64,000 nt of DNA from Castellaniella sp034675905 (GTDB lineage Bacteria; Pseudomonadota; Gammaproteobacteria; Burkholderiales; Burkholderiaceae_B), in contig NZ_JAUCCV010000010.1 of NCBI RefSeq assembly GCF_034675905.1, positions 806,001 to 870,000 of the forward strand, given 5' to 3'. Shown here piece by piece: positions 18,253 to 27,305 of the stretch. The position numbers and the translations under genes were made by a program. Position 1 is the stretch's first letter; every line of letters starts with the position of its first letter. Below the pieces are notes generated by a model. It searched no databases. It saw nothing but the letters and a program-made list of their open reading frames with translations, and was not told the origin of the DNA.

Positions 18253-19641
18253 TTAAATCGCCCAGCCGCCCAGGTAGAACACCGCCAGAGCCACCGCGAT
18301 GGTCAGGGTGCCTACGTTCAGCTTGCGCCATTCGCCGGCGAATATCCGGCCGATCACCAGGGTGCTGAAACCCAGCATGATGCCGGTGACGATGTTGCAG
18401 GTCAGCACGATGAATACGGCGCACACCATGCCAGCCATCGTGTCGACGGTATCGTCCAGGTGCAGCTTGCTGACGCCGCCCAGCATCAGCAGGCCCACGT
18501 ACATCAGCGCCGGCGCGGTGGCGTAGGCCGGCACCAGGGATGCCAGCGGCGACAGGAAGATCAGCGCCAGGAAACCCAGGCCGACGATGGTGGCGGTCAG
18601 GCCGGTCTTGCCGCCTGCTGCGGTGCCGGCGGCTGATTCGATGTACGCAGCGGCCGGGGCGCCGCCCAGGCCCGCAGAGACGATGGAGCTGACCGAGTCG
18701 GACGTGAGCGCCCGGCCACCATTGATGATTTGGCCATTTTCATCCAGCTGGCCGGCTTGTCCTGCTACGGCGCGGATCGTGCCGGTGGCGTCAAAGACGG
18801 CCGTCATGACCAAGGCCAGCACGCTGGGGATGACGACGGCGCTGAGCGCCCCGCCCACATCCATGGCGCCGATCAGCGAGTGCTCGCCGCCAAACGAGGG
18901 CAAGGCGAACAGGCCCTTGAAGGTGACGGCGGGGTCCCAGATCAGGCCGACGGCCGACAGCGCCAGGATGACCAGCAGGATGCCGCCGGGCACGCGCCGC
19001 CGCTCCAGGCCGAAAATGGCGGCCAGTCCCACGACGGACAGCAGCGCGGGCATGGCGTTGAGCGTGCCCAGCGATACCGGCAGTCCCGGACCAGGATTCT
19101 TCACGACCAGGCCGACCTCGTTGGCGGCGATCAGCAGCAGAAACAGGCCGATGCCGATGCCTGTGCCGTGCGCAATGCCCACTGGCAGGTTGCGCAGGAT
19201 CCACGTGCGTACGCCGGTCACGGAAATGCCGGTGAAGATCAGGCCCATCAGGAAGATGGCGCCCAGGGCGATGGCGGGCGAGAGCCCCTGGCCCAGCACC
19301 AGATCGAAGGCCGTGAAAGCGGTCAAGGAAATCGCGCAGCCTACGGCGATCGGCAGATTGGCCCAGAGCCCCATCAGCAGAGAGCCGAAGGCGCTGGTCA
19401 GACAGACGGCGATGAAGACCGATGAGGTATCAAAGCCGGCCTTGCCCAGCATGGCCGGGACGACGAAGACCGAATACACCATGGCCAGGAAAGTCGTCAG
19501 ACCGGCCAGGGTTTCCTGGCGCACGTTGGTGCCGCGCGCCGTCAGCTGAAAGCGCTGTTCCAGCCAGGTGTTGGGGATAATGTGATGCGGTGTGGCGGAG
19601 GTCTCGAACCCCGCAGGCAAAACGGTTTCCTGCTCGCTCAT
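18253..19641 (-). CDS. purine permease, AzgA (NCS2-related) family
   Basis: A 462-aa membrane symporter with about 12-13 hydrophobic segments. RGTNVRQETLAGLTTFLAMVY, the GIGIGLFLLLIA helix and the FDATGTIRAVAGQAG plus SAAGTAAGGKTGLTA blocks are typical of adenine/guanine/hypoxanthine permeases. The ATG at 19641 has GGAGAC about 10 bp upstream. It is framed by two LysR genes and the xanthine dehydrogenase genes, consistent with uptake of hypoxanthine, guanine or adenine. Confidence 0.9.
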   Translation of the reverse strand: MSEQETVLPAGFETSATPHHIIPNTWLEQRFQLTARGTNVRQETLAGLTTFLAMVYSVFVVPAMLGKAGFDTSSVFIAVCLTSAFGSLLMGLWANLPIAVGCAISLTAFTAFDLVLGQGLSPAIALGAIFLMGLIFTGISVTGVRTWILRNLPVGIAHGTGIGIGLFLLLIAANEVGLVVKNPGPGLPVSLGTLNAMPALLSVVGLAAIFGLERRRVPGGILLVILALSAVGLIWDPAVTFKGLFALPSFGGEHSLIGAMDVGGALSAVVIPSVLALVMTAVFDATGTIRAVAGQAGQLDENGQIINGGRALTSDSVSSIVSAGLGGAPAAAYIESAAGTAAGGKTGLTATIVGLGFLALIFLSPLASLVPAYATAPALMYVGLLMLGGVSKLHLDDTVDTMAGMVCAVFIVLTCNIVTGIMLGFSTLVIGRIFAGEWRKLNVGTLTIAVALAVFYLGGWAI

Positions 19642-19835
19642 GAGCCTTGTCTCCTGATGATCGGCCGGCTCGTGGTCCGGCTTTGTGTAAGGGGCGCGCG
19701 GCTGCAAGCGCAGTCGGCCTGATTCATTCTAGGGACAAGGATTTGTGCTGTGAGCGTGTGGCGATGATGACAATTATCAAGCTGCGCTGATGTTGTTCTG
19801 ACCGCCATCGCCGGTGATGCACGCCTCGGCGGGGC

Positions 19836-20792
19836 TCATGAATCGGTGCGTTTCTCCAGGCTGGCCTGCAACATGGAGGCTACCCGGACGATGCATTGAC
19901 GCAGCCAGATGACTTCGGCTGCGCCGTGGCAGCGGCGGTGCCACAACAGGTAAAAGCGCATCGCCGGAAACGGAAAAGGCGAGGGCAGAATGGTGATGGG
20001 CAGGTAGCGGGCGTAGTGCTGGGCGAACTGTCTGCCGGTGGTGAAAATCAGGTCGGTGCGCAGCAGCATGCCGGCCACCTGGCCGAAATAGGGAATGGTC
20101 ATCTGGATGTTGCGCCGCAGGCCCTGGGCGGCCAGGTAGCCGTCGATGAAGCTTTGCCGCTCGGACACGTAAGGAAAGGGCGCCAGATGGGGCAATTCCA
20201 AGTATTGCTTCAGGCTCAGATCCCGCCGCACGATAGGGTTCTGGCTGCCCACCATGCAGACGACTTCGTCGTCGAATAATCGCGCCATGTGCATCTGCGG
20301 CGGCGGTTCCAGCCAGTTGCCGATCACCACATCCAGACCGCCATCTTCCAGGCCGCCAGCGTAGTCGTAATCGGCATTGATCGGGTGTACGATGAATTTG
20401 GCATGGGGCGCTTCGCGGCGCAGGATTTCGGCGATATTCGGCAGGAACATCGCATCCAGGTAGTCGGGCGCCCCCAGGTGAAATTCACGCGTCGAATGGG
20501 CGGGATCAAAGGCCCCGGGCGGTTGGGTGATGCGCTCGATGGCGGACAGGGCGTCGTTGGCATGGGCCAGCAGTTCCAGGCCGCGCTCGGTGGCCACCAT
20601 GCCGGTTTTGCTGCGCACCAGCACCGGGTCGCCGGTGATCTCGCGCAGCCGCCGCAGCGAATTGCTGATCGCGGGCTGGGACAGGCCCAGCTTGATCGCG
20701 GCGCGTGACACGCTTTGCTCGGTCAACAGGATCTGCAGGATGCGCAGCAGGTGGGTGTCCATGGAATCGCGGGTTTTGCTCATGCGGCCCAT
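19836..20792 (-). CDS. LysR-family transcriptional regulator (probable xdh regulator)
   Basis: A 318-aa LysR protein with N-terminal SVSRAAIKLGLSQPAISNSL as the recognition helix region, then the effector domain. It diverges from xdhA across 130 bp, the standard arrangement for a LysR activator of that operon. Starts at 20792 and 20783 are both possible and neither has a strong ribosome site. It is a paralogue of the regulator at 17276. Confidence 0.9.
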   Translation of the reverse strand: MGRMSKTRDSMDTHLLRILQILLTEQSVSRAAIKLGLSQPAISNSLRRLREITGDPVLVRSKTGMVATERGLELLAHANDALSAIERITQPPGAFDPAHSTREFHLGAPDYLDAMFLPNIAEILRREAPHAKFIVHPINADYDYAGGLEDGGLDVVIGNWLEPPPQMHMARLFDDEVVCMVGSQNPIVRRDLSLKQYLELPHLAPFPYVSERQSFIDGYLAAQGLRRNIQMTIPYFGQVAGMLLRTDLIFTTGRQFAQHYARYLPITILPSPFPFPAMRFYLLWHRRCHGAAEVIWLRQCIVRVASMLQASLEKRTDS

Positions 20793-20922
20793 TATTCACG
20801 GCGCGGACGTCGGCGTCCATGATCAGTGACCCTGATAAGCGCCATCATTGTGGATGAATGCCGGGCCTGGCGGCTTGATGCTATCTTGGGCCATAACACC
20901 CGGCTTGAACATAAAAGGTACC

Positions 20923-22410
20923 ATGATGGAGACAACAGCCATTCGCTTTCATTATCGTGGACAGGTCCACGAAGTCACGGATCAGCCCACGACCCGCACC
21001 GTCTTGCAGTATCTGCGCGATGACCTGTGTTGCATGGGCACCAAAGAAGGCTGCGCCGAAGGCGATTGCGGGGCCTGTACCGTGATGGTGGCCGAACCTG
21101 ATGGCCAAGGCGGCGTGACCATGCGCGCAGTCAATTCCTGCATTCAGTTCCTGCCCACGCTGGACGGCAAGGCGCTGTACACGGTCGAAGACCTGCGCCA
21201 GCCGGATGGCTCGCTGCATCCGGTGCAGCAGGCCATGGTGGACTGCCATGGCTCGCAATGCGGCTTCTGTACACCCGGTTTCGTCATGTCCCTGTGGGGC
21301 ATGTATCTGGCCCATGGCCCGCAGGATGCCGCCCCCACCCGCACCCAGATCGATGATGCCTTGTCGGGCAATCTGTGCCGTTGCACGGGCTACCAACCCA
21401 TCGTGCGGGCGGCGGGCGAGATGTATCAATACCCGGCAGTCGACTTCGACCGGGCCGCGCTGGCAAAGGTCTTGGCGGCCTTGCAGCGCGACGAGGTCTT
21501 TTCCTACATGCATGACGGGCAGACGTTCCATGCGCCACGCACGCTGGCGCAGCTGGCCCAGCTGCGGCTGGACTATCCGGACGCCCGCATCCTGGCTGGC
21601 AGCACCGACGTCGGTCTGTGGGTCACCAAGCAGCATCGCGATCTGCCGCATCTGATCTATATCGGCCAGGTACGCGAATTGCGCGACATCCACCAGGAAG
21701 GCGACGAATTGTTCATCGGCGCGGGCGCGCTGCTGAACGACGCCTACGATGCCCTGGTGGCGCATATCCCCGAACTGGCCGAACTGCGCCAGCGCTTTGC
21801 GTCGTTTCCGATTCGCAACGCCGGCACCTTGGGCGGCAATGTGGCCAATGGTTCGCCCATCGGCGATTCCATGCCGGCCTTGATCGCCTTGAATACCCGG
21901 ATCGTGTTGCGGCGCGGCGAGCGTGTGCGGGAAATGCCCCTGGAAGACTTCTATCTGGCTTACCAGAAAAATGCCGCTGAAACGGGCGAATTCGTGCAGG
22001 GGCTGCGTGTGCCCGTGCAGGTCGAAGGCCGTCAGTTCCGTGCCTACAAGCTGTCCAAGCGTTTTGATCAGGACATTTCCGCCGTCTGCGCCGCCTTCGC
22101 CGTGGTGCTGGACGAGACCGGCACAGTACGCGATCTGCGCACCGGTTTTGGCGGTGTGGCCGCGACCCCTTGCCGCGCACGGTCGGTGGAAGCCGCCTTG
22201 CAGGGCCAGCCTTGGGACGAAACCCATGTGCGCGCTGCGATGGAAGCAGTGGCCCAGGATTTCAAACCGCTAAGCGATATGCGGGCCAGCAGCGCGTATC
22301 GCTTGCTGGCGTCGCAGAATCTGCTGTATCGCTTTTATCTGGAAACCGCCCCTGGGGCGCCGTTGGCGACGCATCAGGTGAATACGGCCAATCTGGCCGA
22401 ACTTGCTTGA
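20923..22410 (+). CDS. xdhA: xanthine dehydrogenase small subunit (2Fe-2S and FAD domains)
   Basis: A 495-aa electron-transfer subunit. The N-terminal ferredoxin domain has CCMGTKEGCAEGDCGAC, and the second cluster has CGFCTPG and CRCTGYQPI. The FAD domain follows from ~residue 190 with ILAGSTDVGLWV and GTLGGNVANGSPIGD. Together with XdhB it oxidises hypoxanthine and xanthine to urate. ATGs at 20923 and 20926 are adjacent; AAAAGG lies upstream. The frame extends further left without ribosome site or conservation. Confidence 0.95.
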   Translation: MMETTAIRFHYRGQVHEVTDQPTTRTVLQYLRDDLCCMGTKEGCAEGDCGACTVMVAEPDGQGGVTMRAVNSCIQFLPTLDGKALYTVEDLRQPDGSLHPVQQAMVDCHGSQCGFCTPGFVMSLWGMYLAHGPQDAAPTRTQIDDALSGNLCRCTGYQPIVRAAGEMYQYPAVDFDRAALAKVLAALQRDEVFSYMHDGQTFHAPRTLAQLAQLRLDYPDARILAGSTDVGLWVTKQHRDLPHLIYIGQVRELRDIHQEGDELFIGAGALLNDAYDALVAHIPELAELRQRFASFPIRNAGTLGGNVANGSPIGDSMPALIALNTRIVLRRGERVREMPLEDFYLAYQKNAAETGEFVQGLRVPVQVEGRQFRAYKLSKRFDQDISAVCAAFAVVLDETGTVRDLRTGFGGVAATPCRARSVEAALQGQPWDETHVRAAMEAVAQDFKPLSDMRASSAYRLLASQNLLYRFYLETAPGAPLATHQVNTANLAELA

Positions 22411-22420
22411 GGAGGCCAAT

Positions 22421-24799
22421 ATGAACATGCGTGTCAATATTCCGGTTGAACTGGATCGACTGGCTGTCGGCAACGACAGCATTCCGCGCCCCGTGGTGGG
22501 CGAACCTGCCGCCGGGGCGGCCAGCCCTCACGAATCGGCGACGCTGCACGTCAGCGGCGAAGCCATCTATACCGACGACATTCCTGAATTACGCAATACC
22601 GTGTACGCGGCGTTGGGCCTGTCCGACAAGCCCCACGCCCGTATCACCGCCATGGATCTGGATGCCGTGCGCCAGGCCCCCGGGGTGCTGGATGTGCTGA
22701 CGGCCCAGGATATTCCGGGGGTGAACGATTGCGGCCCGGTGATCGAGGATGATCCCATCCTGGCCGACGGCCTTGTGCAATATGTCGGCCAGCCGATGTT
22801 CGTGGTGGTCGCCAAAACGGTGGACCAGGCCCGCCGTGCGGCCCGCCTGGGCAAGATCACCTACGAGGAGCTGCCTTTCCTGCTGACCCCCAAACAGGCC
22901 AAGGATGCCGGCGCCGGCACCACGGACGAACTGCGCCTGATCCAGGGCGACGTGCAAAAGGCGCTGGATGGCGCTCCGGTGCGGCTGACGGGTGTGTTTT
23001 CCTGCGGCGGCCAGGAGCAGTTCTACCTGGAAGGCCAGATCGCCTACGCCATCCCGCGTGAAAAGGACGGCATGCAGGTGCTGTGCTCTACCCAGCACCC
23101 GACGGAAATGCAGCACGCAGTGGCGCACGCCCTGGGCTGGCAGCGCCACCAGGTCGAGATCGAATGCCGGCGCCTGGGCGGCGGTTTCGGCGGCAAAGAA
23201 TCCCAATCCGCGCTGTTCGCCTGCGTCGCGTCCGTCTGCGCGGTGCGTTTGCAGCGGCCGGTGAAGCTGCGGGCCGATCGTGATGACGACATGATGATCA
23301 CGGGCAAGCGCCACGGCTTCTATTTTGAATATGACGTCGGCTTCGATGCGCAAGGCCTGATCCTGGGCGTGCGCCTGGACATGACGCTGCATTCGGGCTT
23401 TTCAGCGGACCTGTCCGAAGCGGTCGCCAGTCGGGCGCTGGCCCACTTCGACAATGCCTATTACATCCCGGCGGCCGACATCCACACCATGTGCGGCAAG
23501 CTCAACACACAGTCGGCCACGGCATTTCGCGGCTTTGGTGCACCGCAAGGCGCGCTGGTCACAGAGGTCCTGATCGACCGCGTGGCCCGTCAGTTGGGTA
23601 AGGATCCGCTGGATATACGCTACCTGAACCTGTACGGCACGGAGTCACGCAACGTCACGCCGTATGGCGAGGTCGTGGAAGGCAATCTGCTGCATCCCAT
23701 CATCAGCGAACTGGAAGAGAGCTCCGACTACCGCGCGCGCCGTCAGGCGGTACGCGAATTCAATGCGCACAGCCCGGTCCTGAAAAAAGGTCTGGCGCTG
23801 ACGCCGGTGAAGTTCGGCATTTCCTTCAACGTGCCGGCCTTCAATCAGGCGGGTGCGCTGGTGCACATCTATCGCGATGGGTCCGTGCTGCTGAACCATG
23901 GCGGCATTGAAATGGGCCAGGGGCTGAACACCAAGGTCGCGCAGATCGTGGCCAACACGCTGGGCCTGGACCTGGAATGCGTGCGCGTCACCGCCACGGA
24001 TACCTACAAGGTCGTCAATACTTCTGCGACGGCGGCATCGACCGGGTCCGACCTGAACGGCAAGGCGGCCGAGGACGCTGCTTTGACCCTGCGCACCCGC
24101 CTGGCGGACTTTGCCGCTCGCAAATACGGCGGCAAGGCGGAAGACGCGACCTTCGCCTGGCGCCAGGTCAGCATCAATGGCAAGACCCTGCCCTTTGCCC
24201 AACTGGTCGAGGAAGCCTACTGGGATCGGGTGCAGCTGTGGTCCGACGGGTTCTACAAGACGCCCGGCATCGTGTGGGACAAGACCACCTGCCATGGCAA
24301 CCCCTTCTTCTACTACGCCTTTGGCGCAGCGGTGTCCGAAGTCGTTGTCGATACCCTGACGGGTGAATGGAAGCTGCTGCGGGCCGACATCCTGCATGAC
24401 GCGGGGGCCTCCATCAATCCGGCCATCGATATCGGTCAGGTCGAGGGCGGCTACATCCAGGGCATGGGCTGGTTGACGACCGAGGAACTGGTCTGGCGCG
24501 ACGATGGCCGTCTGACCACGCATGCGCCGTCCACCTACAAGATCCCAGCCATCAGCGATTGTCCGCGCGATTTTCGGGTGCGGCTGTTCAAGGCCCGCAA
24601 CCATGCGGATTCCATCCATCATTCCAAGGCCGTCGGCGAGCCGCCGCTGGTGCATGGCGTCAGCGTGTTCAATGCGATCGCCGACGCGCTATCCGCCCTG
24701 GGCGATGGACATGCATCGCCCGATCTGAACGCCCCGGCGACCCCCGAGGCCATTCTGGTGGCGGCTCAGGAACTGCGGCAACGCAGTGCCGTCAGATGA
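22421..24799 (+). CDS. xdhB: xanthine dehydrogenase large (molybdopterin) subunit
   Basis: A 792-aa molybdenum-cofactor subunit. Cofactor motifs are CRRLGGGFGGKES, ATAFRGFGAPQGALV and GGIEMGQGLNTK; the active-site glutamate is in AVGEPPLVHG near the C-terminus. GAGGAGG sits just before the ATG at 22421, 11 bp after xdhA. The xdhC start overlaps its stop. Confidence 0.96.
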   Translation: MNMRVNIPVELDRLAVGNDSIPRPVVGEPAAGAASPHESATLHVSGEAIYTDDIPELRNTVYAALGLSDKPHARITAMDLDAVRQAPGVLDVLTAQDIPGVNDCGPVIEDDPILADGLVQYVGQPMFVVVAKTVDQARRAARLGKITYEELPFLLTPKQAKDAGAGTTDELRLIQGDVQKALDGAPVRLTGVFSCGGQEQFYLEGQIAYAIPREKDGMQVLCSTQHPTEMQHAVAHALGWQRHQVEIECRRLGGGFGGKESQSALFACVASVCAVRLQRPVKLRADRDDDMMITGKRHGFYFEYDVGFDAQGLILGVRLDMTLHSGFSADLSEAVASRALAHFDNAYYIPAADIHTMCGKLNTQSATAFRGFGAPQGALVTEVLIDRVARQLGKDPLDIRYLNLYGTESRNVTPYGEVVEGNLLHPIISELEESSDYRARRQAVREFNAHSPVLKKGLALTPVKFGISFNVPAFNQAGALVHIYRDGSVLLNHGGIEMGQGLNTKVAQIVANTLGLDLECVRVTATDTYKVVNTSATAASTGSDLNGKAAEDAALTLRTRLADFAARKYGGKAEDATFAWRQVSINGKTLPFAQLVEEAYWDRVQLWSDGFYKTPGIVWDKTTCHGNPFFYYAFGAAVSEVVVDTLTGEWKLLRADILHDAGASINPAIDIGQVEGGYIQGMGWLTTEELVWRDDGRLTTHAPSTYKIPAISDCPRDFRVRLFKARNHADSIHHSKAVGEPPLVHGVSVFNAIADALSALGDGHASPDLNAPATPEAILVAAQELRQRSAVR

Positions 24800-25830
24800 C
24801 AGCCTGGATCGATCAGGCCCTCTGGTGCCTGGATCGTCAGCAAGCTGTCGTGTTGATCAGCGTGGCTTCCGTGCGCGGATCGGCGCCCCGGGAGGCCGGC
24901 GCCAAGATGCTGGTGTCGGCCGGCCATCAGTGGCTGACGATCGGCGGCGGCCAGCTGGAATGGCAGGCGACGCATCTGGCGCGTGAGCATCTGCAGCGCG
25001 GCGACCAACCCGACCGTTGGGTGCGGGACATGCCGCTGGCGGCGTCCCTGGGGCAGTGCTGCGGCGGCTTGGTCACGCTGCTGTTCGAGCAGCTGCGGGA
25101 GACGGATCGCAGTTGGCTGCAGCAGGCGCGGGACCGTCTGCGGGGACAGGAATCCTTCGAGCGCGAAGTCGGTATCGGCGGGCCGGGCCTGGAGCCTTGG
25201 GTCCGGTTGCAGGAATCTGCGGCGGCCTCGCATCCCCGCAACCGCTTTCAGGCCAGCCGCCTGCTGGATCCGAATGATGCGCGCGGCTGCCCGGTGTTGA
25301 CCGAACCCCTGATTCCGGATGCCTTGCATGTTGTGGTGTTTGGCGCCGGTCACGTGGGCCATGCCCTGGTGAATATTCTGGGGACGCTGCCTTGTCGCGT
25401 CACCTGGGTCGATGCCAGAGACGATCTGTTTCCCGACTCGGTGGCGCCGAACGTCGCCATCGAAGCGACCGACACCCCCGAAGCGATCATCGACCAGGCG
25501 CCGCCGGGCGGCTGCTACCTGATCATGACGCATGATCACGCGCTGGATCAGCATCTGTGCGAACAGCTGATGAAGCGCGGCGATGCGGCGTATGTCGGCC
25601 TGATCGGTTCGGCGACCAAATGGCATAAATTCCAGCAGCGATTTACTGCGCGCGGCATTCCGCCGGAACGCCATGCCCTGATCACCTGCCCGATCGGCGA
25701 ACCGGGCATCGAGGGCAAACAGCCCGCAGTGATCGCGGTGGCGGTCGCCGCGCAGCTGATGCGCTTGCGCACCCGGCTGATGCATCAGGATGCCGCGCCG
25801 GCGTCGGCGGATATCGCCTTGGCGCATTAG
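24796..25830 (+). CDS. xdhC: xanthine dehydrogenase accessory protein XdhC
   Basis: A 344-aa maturation factor that binds molybdenum cofactor and inserts it, after sulfuration, into XdhB. The N-terminal SVRGSAPREAGAKMLV and the CCGG motif (LGQCCGGLVTLL), plus a Rossmann domain with VFGAGHVGHALV and LIGSATKWHKFQQRF, are diagnostic. The ATG overlaps the xdhB stop (ATGA), implying coupled translation. Confidence 0.95.
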   Translation: MTAWIDQALWCLDRQQAVVLISVASVRGSAPREAGAKMLVSAGHQWLTIGGGQLEWQATHLAREHLQRGDQPDRWVRDMPLAASLGQCCGGLVTLLFEQLRETDRSWLQQARDRLRGQESFEREVGIGGPGLEPWVRLQESAAASHPRNRFQASRLLDPNDARGCPVLTEPLIPDALHVVVFGAGHVGHALVNILGTLPCRVTWVDARDDLFPDSVAPNVAIEATDTPEAIIDQAPPGGCYLIMTHDHALDQHLCEQLMKRGDAAYVGLIGSATKWHKFQQRFTARGIPPERHALITCPIGEPGIEGKQPAVIAVAVAAQLMRLRTRLMHQDAAPASADIALAH

Positions 25831-25881
25831 CACCACACATCCGGCGCTTCTGCCGGTCAATATAAGATTCAGGAGACCTTC

Positions 25882-27213
25882 ATGACCTCGACGTCCAATA
25901 CCCAGGCTGTGTCCGACATTCAGGCCTACCGCGCCCAGCTGCTGTATTTCCGCGATACGCCCAAGGCCGAAGACGAAGCCTGTGAATGGATTCGCGACGG
26001 CCTGCTGGTGGTGCGCGATGGCCGCATCGAGCAGTGCGGCGATTACGATCAGCTGGCGGACAGCCTGCCGGCCGGTACAGCCGTGCATGACTGGCGCAAC
26101 CGTTTGATCACGCCGGGCTTTATCGACACGCACATCCACTACCCGCAGACCGATATGATCGCGTCGCCGGCGCCCGGCTTGTTGCCCTGGCTGGAAACCT
26201 ATACGTTCCCCACCGAACGGCGCTTCGAGAACCCCGACTACGCGCAGGACGTGGCGAAGTTCTTTCTGGACGAGCTGCTGCGCTGCGGCACCACGACAGC
26301 GCTGGTGTATTGCACGGTGCACCCCGGTTCGGCGCAGGCCTTCTTCGAGGAAAGCCATGCGCGCAATCTGCGCATGGTGGCCGGCAAGGTCATGATGGAT
26401 CGCAATTGCCCGGAATATTTGCGCGACACGGCGGAATCCGGCGCGCGCGACAGCGAGATGCTGCTGCAGCGCTGGCATGGCACGGGCCGCCAGATGTATG
26501 CCTTGACGCCGCGTTTTGCGCCCACTTCCACCCCGGAACAGCTGGGCCGCTGCCGCGAATTGGCGCAGCGTTATCAGGATGTGTTCATCCAGTCGCACGT
26601 ATCGGAAAACCAGGACGAGGTGAAATGGGTGATGTCCCTGTTCCCCGGTCACCGCAGCTATCTGGATATTTACGATGACTATGGTTTGCTGCGCCCGCGC
26701 GCGGTATACGGCCATTGCGTCTGGCTGGACGACGATGATCGCCGTCGCATGCGGGATGCCGGCGCCGTGGCGGCGCACTGCCCCACGTCCAATCAGTTCC
26801 TGGGCAGCGGCCTGTTCGATTTTGCCGCCGCCAAGGATTTCGGCATGCCGGTGACCCTGGCCACCGACGTCGGCGGGGGGTCGTCCTTTTCCATGCTGCA
26901 GACCATGAACGAGGCCCATAAGGTCGCGCGCCTGTCGGGCTACTATCTGACGGCGCGGCGCATGTTCTGGCAGGCCACGCAGGGGGCGGCCAAGCACCTG
27001 GGGCTGACCGGGCAGATCGGCACGCTGGAAGCTGGCGCCGAAGCCGACTTCATCGTGCTGGACCCCCAGGCGACGCCCTTGCTGGCCCGGCGCAGCAGCT
27101 ATGCCGATTCCCTGGAAGAACAGTTGTTCGCCCTGGCCATGCTGGGAGATGACCGCGCCATTGCCGCGACGTACGCGGCGGGTAAAGAGGTGCACCGGCG
27201 CAAAGCGCAGTAA
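25882..27213 (+). CDS. guaD: guanine deaminase
   Basis: A 443-aa zinc amidohydrolase converting guanine to xanthine, the substrate of the enzyme encoded upstream. Metal ligands are in GFIDTHIHYPQ, QSHVSEN, YGHCVWLDD and LATDVGGG. CAGGAGA precedes the ATG. A small dyad (CCGGC-6-GCCGG at 25841-25856) lies in the 51-bp gap after xdhC but lacks a T tract. Confidence 0.94.
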   Translation: MTSTSNTQAVSDIQAYRAQLLYFRDTPKAEDEACEWIRDGLLVVRDGRIEQCGDYDQLADSLPAGTAVHDWRNRLITPGFIDTHIHYPQTDMIASPAPGLLPWLETYTFPTERRFENPDYAQDVAKFFLDELLRCGTTTALVYCTVHPGSAQAFFEESHARNLRMVAGKVMMDRNCPEYLRDTAESGARDSEMLLQRWHGTGRQMYALTPRFAPTSTPEQLGRCRELAQRYQDVFIQSHVSENQDEVKWVMSLFPGHRSYLDIYDDYGLLRPRAVYGHCVWLDDDDRRRMRDAGAVAAHCPTSNQFLGSGLFDFAAAKDFGMPVTLATDVGGGSSFSMLQTMNEAHKVARLSGYYLTARRMFWQATQGAAKHLGLTGQIGTLEAGAEADFIVLDPQATPLLARRSSYADSLEEQLFALAMLGDDRAIAATYAAGKEVHRRKAQ

Positions 27214-27305
27214 GCCCCTGGGGGCGACCTGGCGGTTTGGTGTCGTGCGGCGTGGCGGATGCCGGAGAGCCTCCATCTGTCATAAAGACCTGCCATAATT
27301 GGTGC

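Noticed and set aside
25841..25856. CCGGC-GCCGG dyad after xdhC considered as a terminator
   Set aside because: The stem is only 5 bp with no T tract, and guaD follows closely on the same strand.
24766..27276. Very long open frame (836 codons) on the minus strand opposite xdhC and guaD
   Set aside because: Composition is antisense-like, and the + strand genes have full family motifs and proper ribosome sites.
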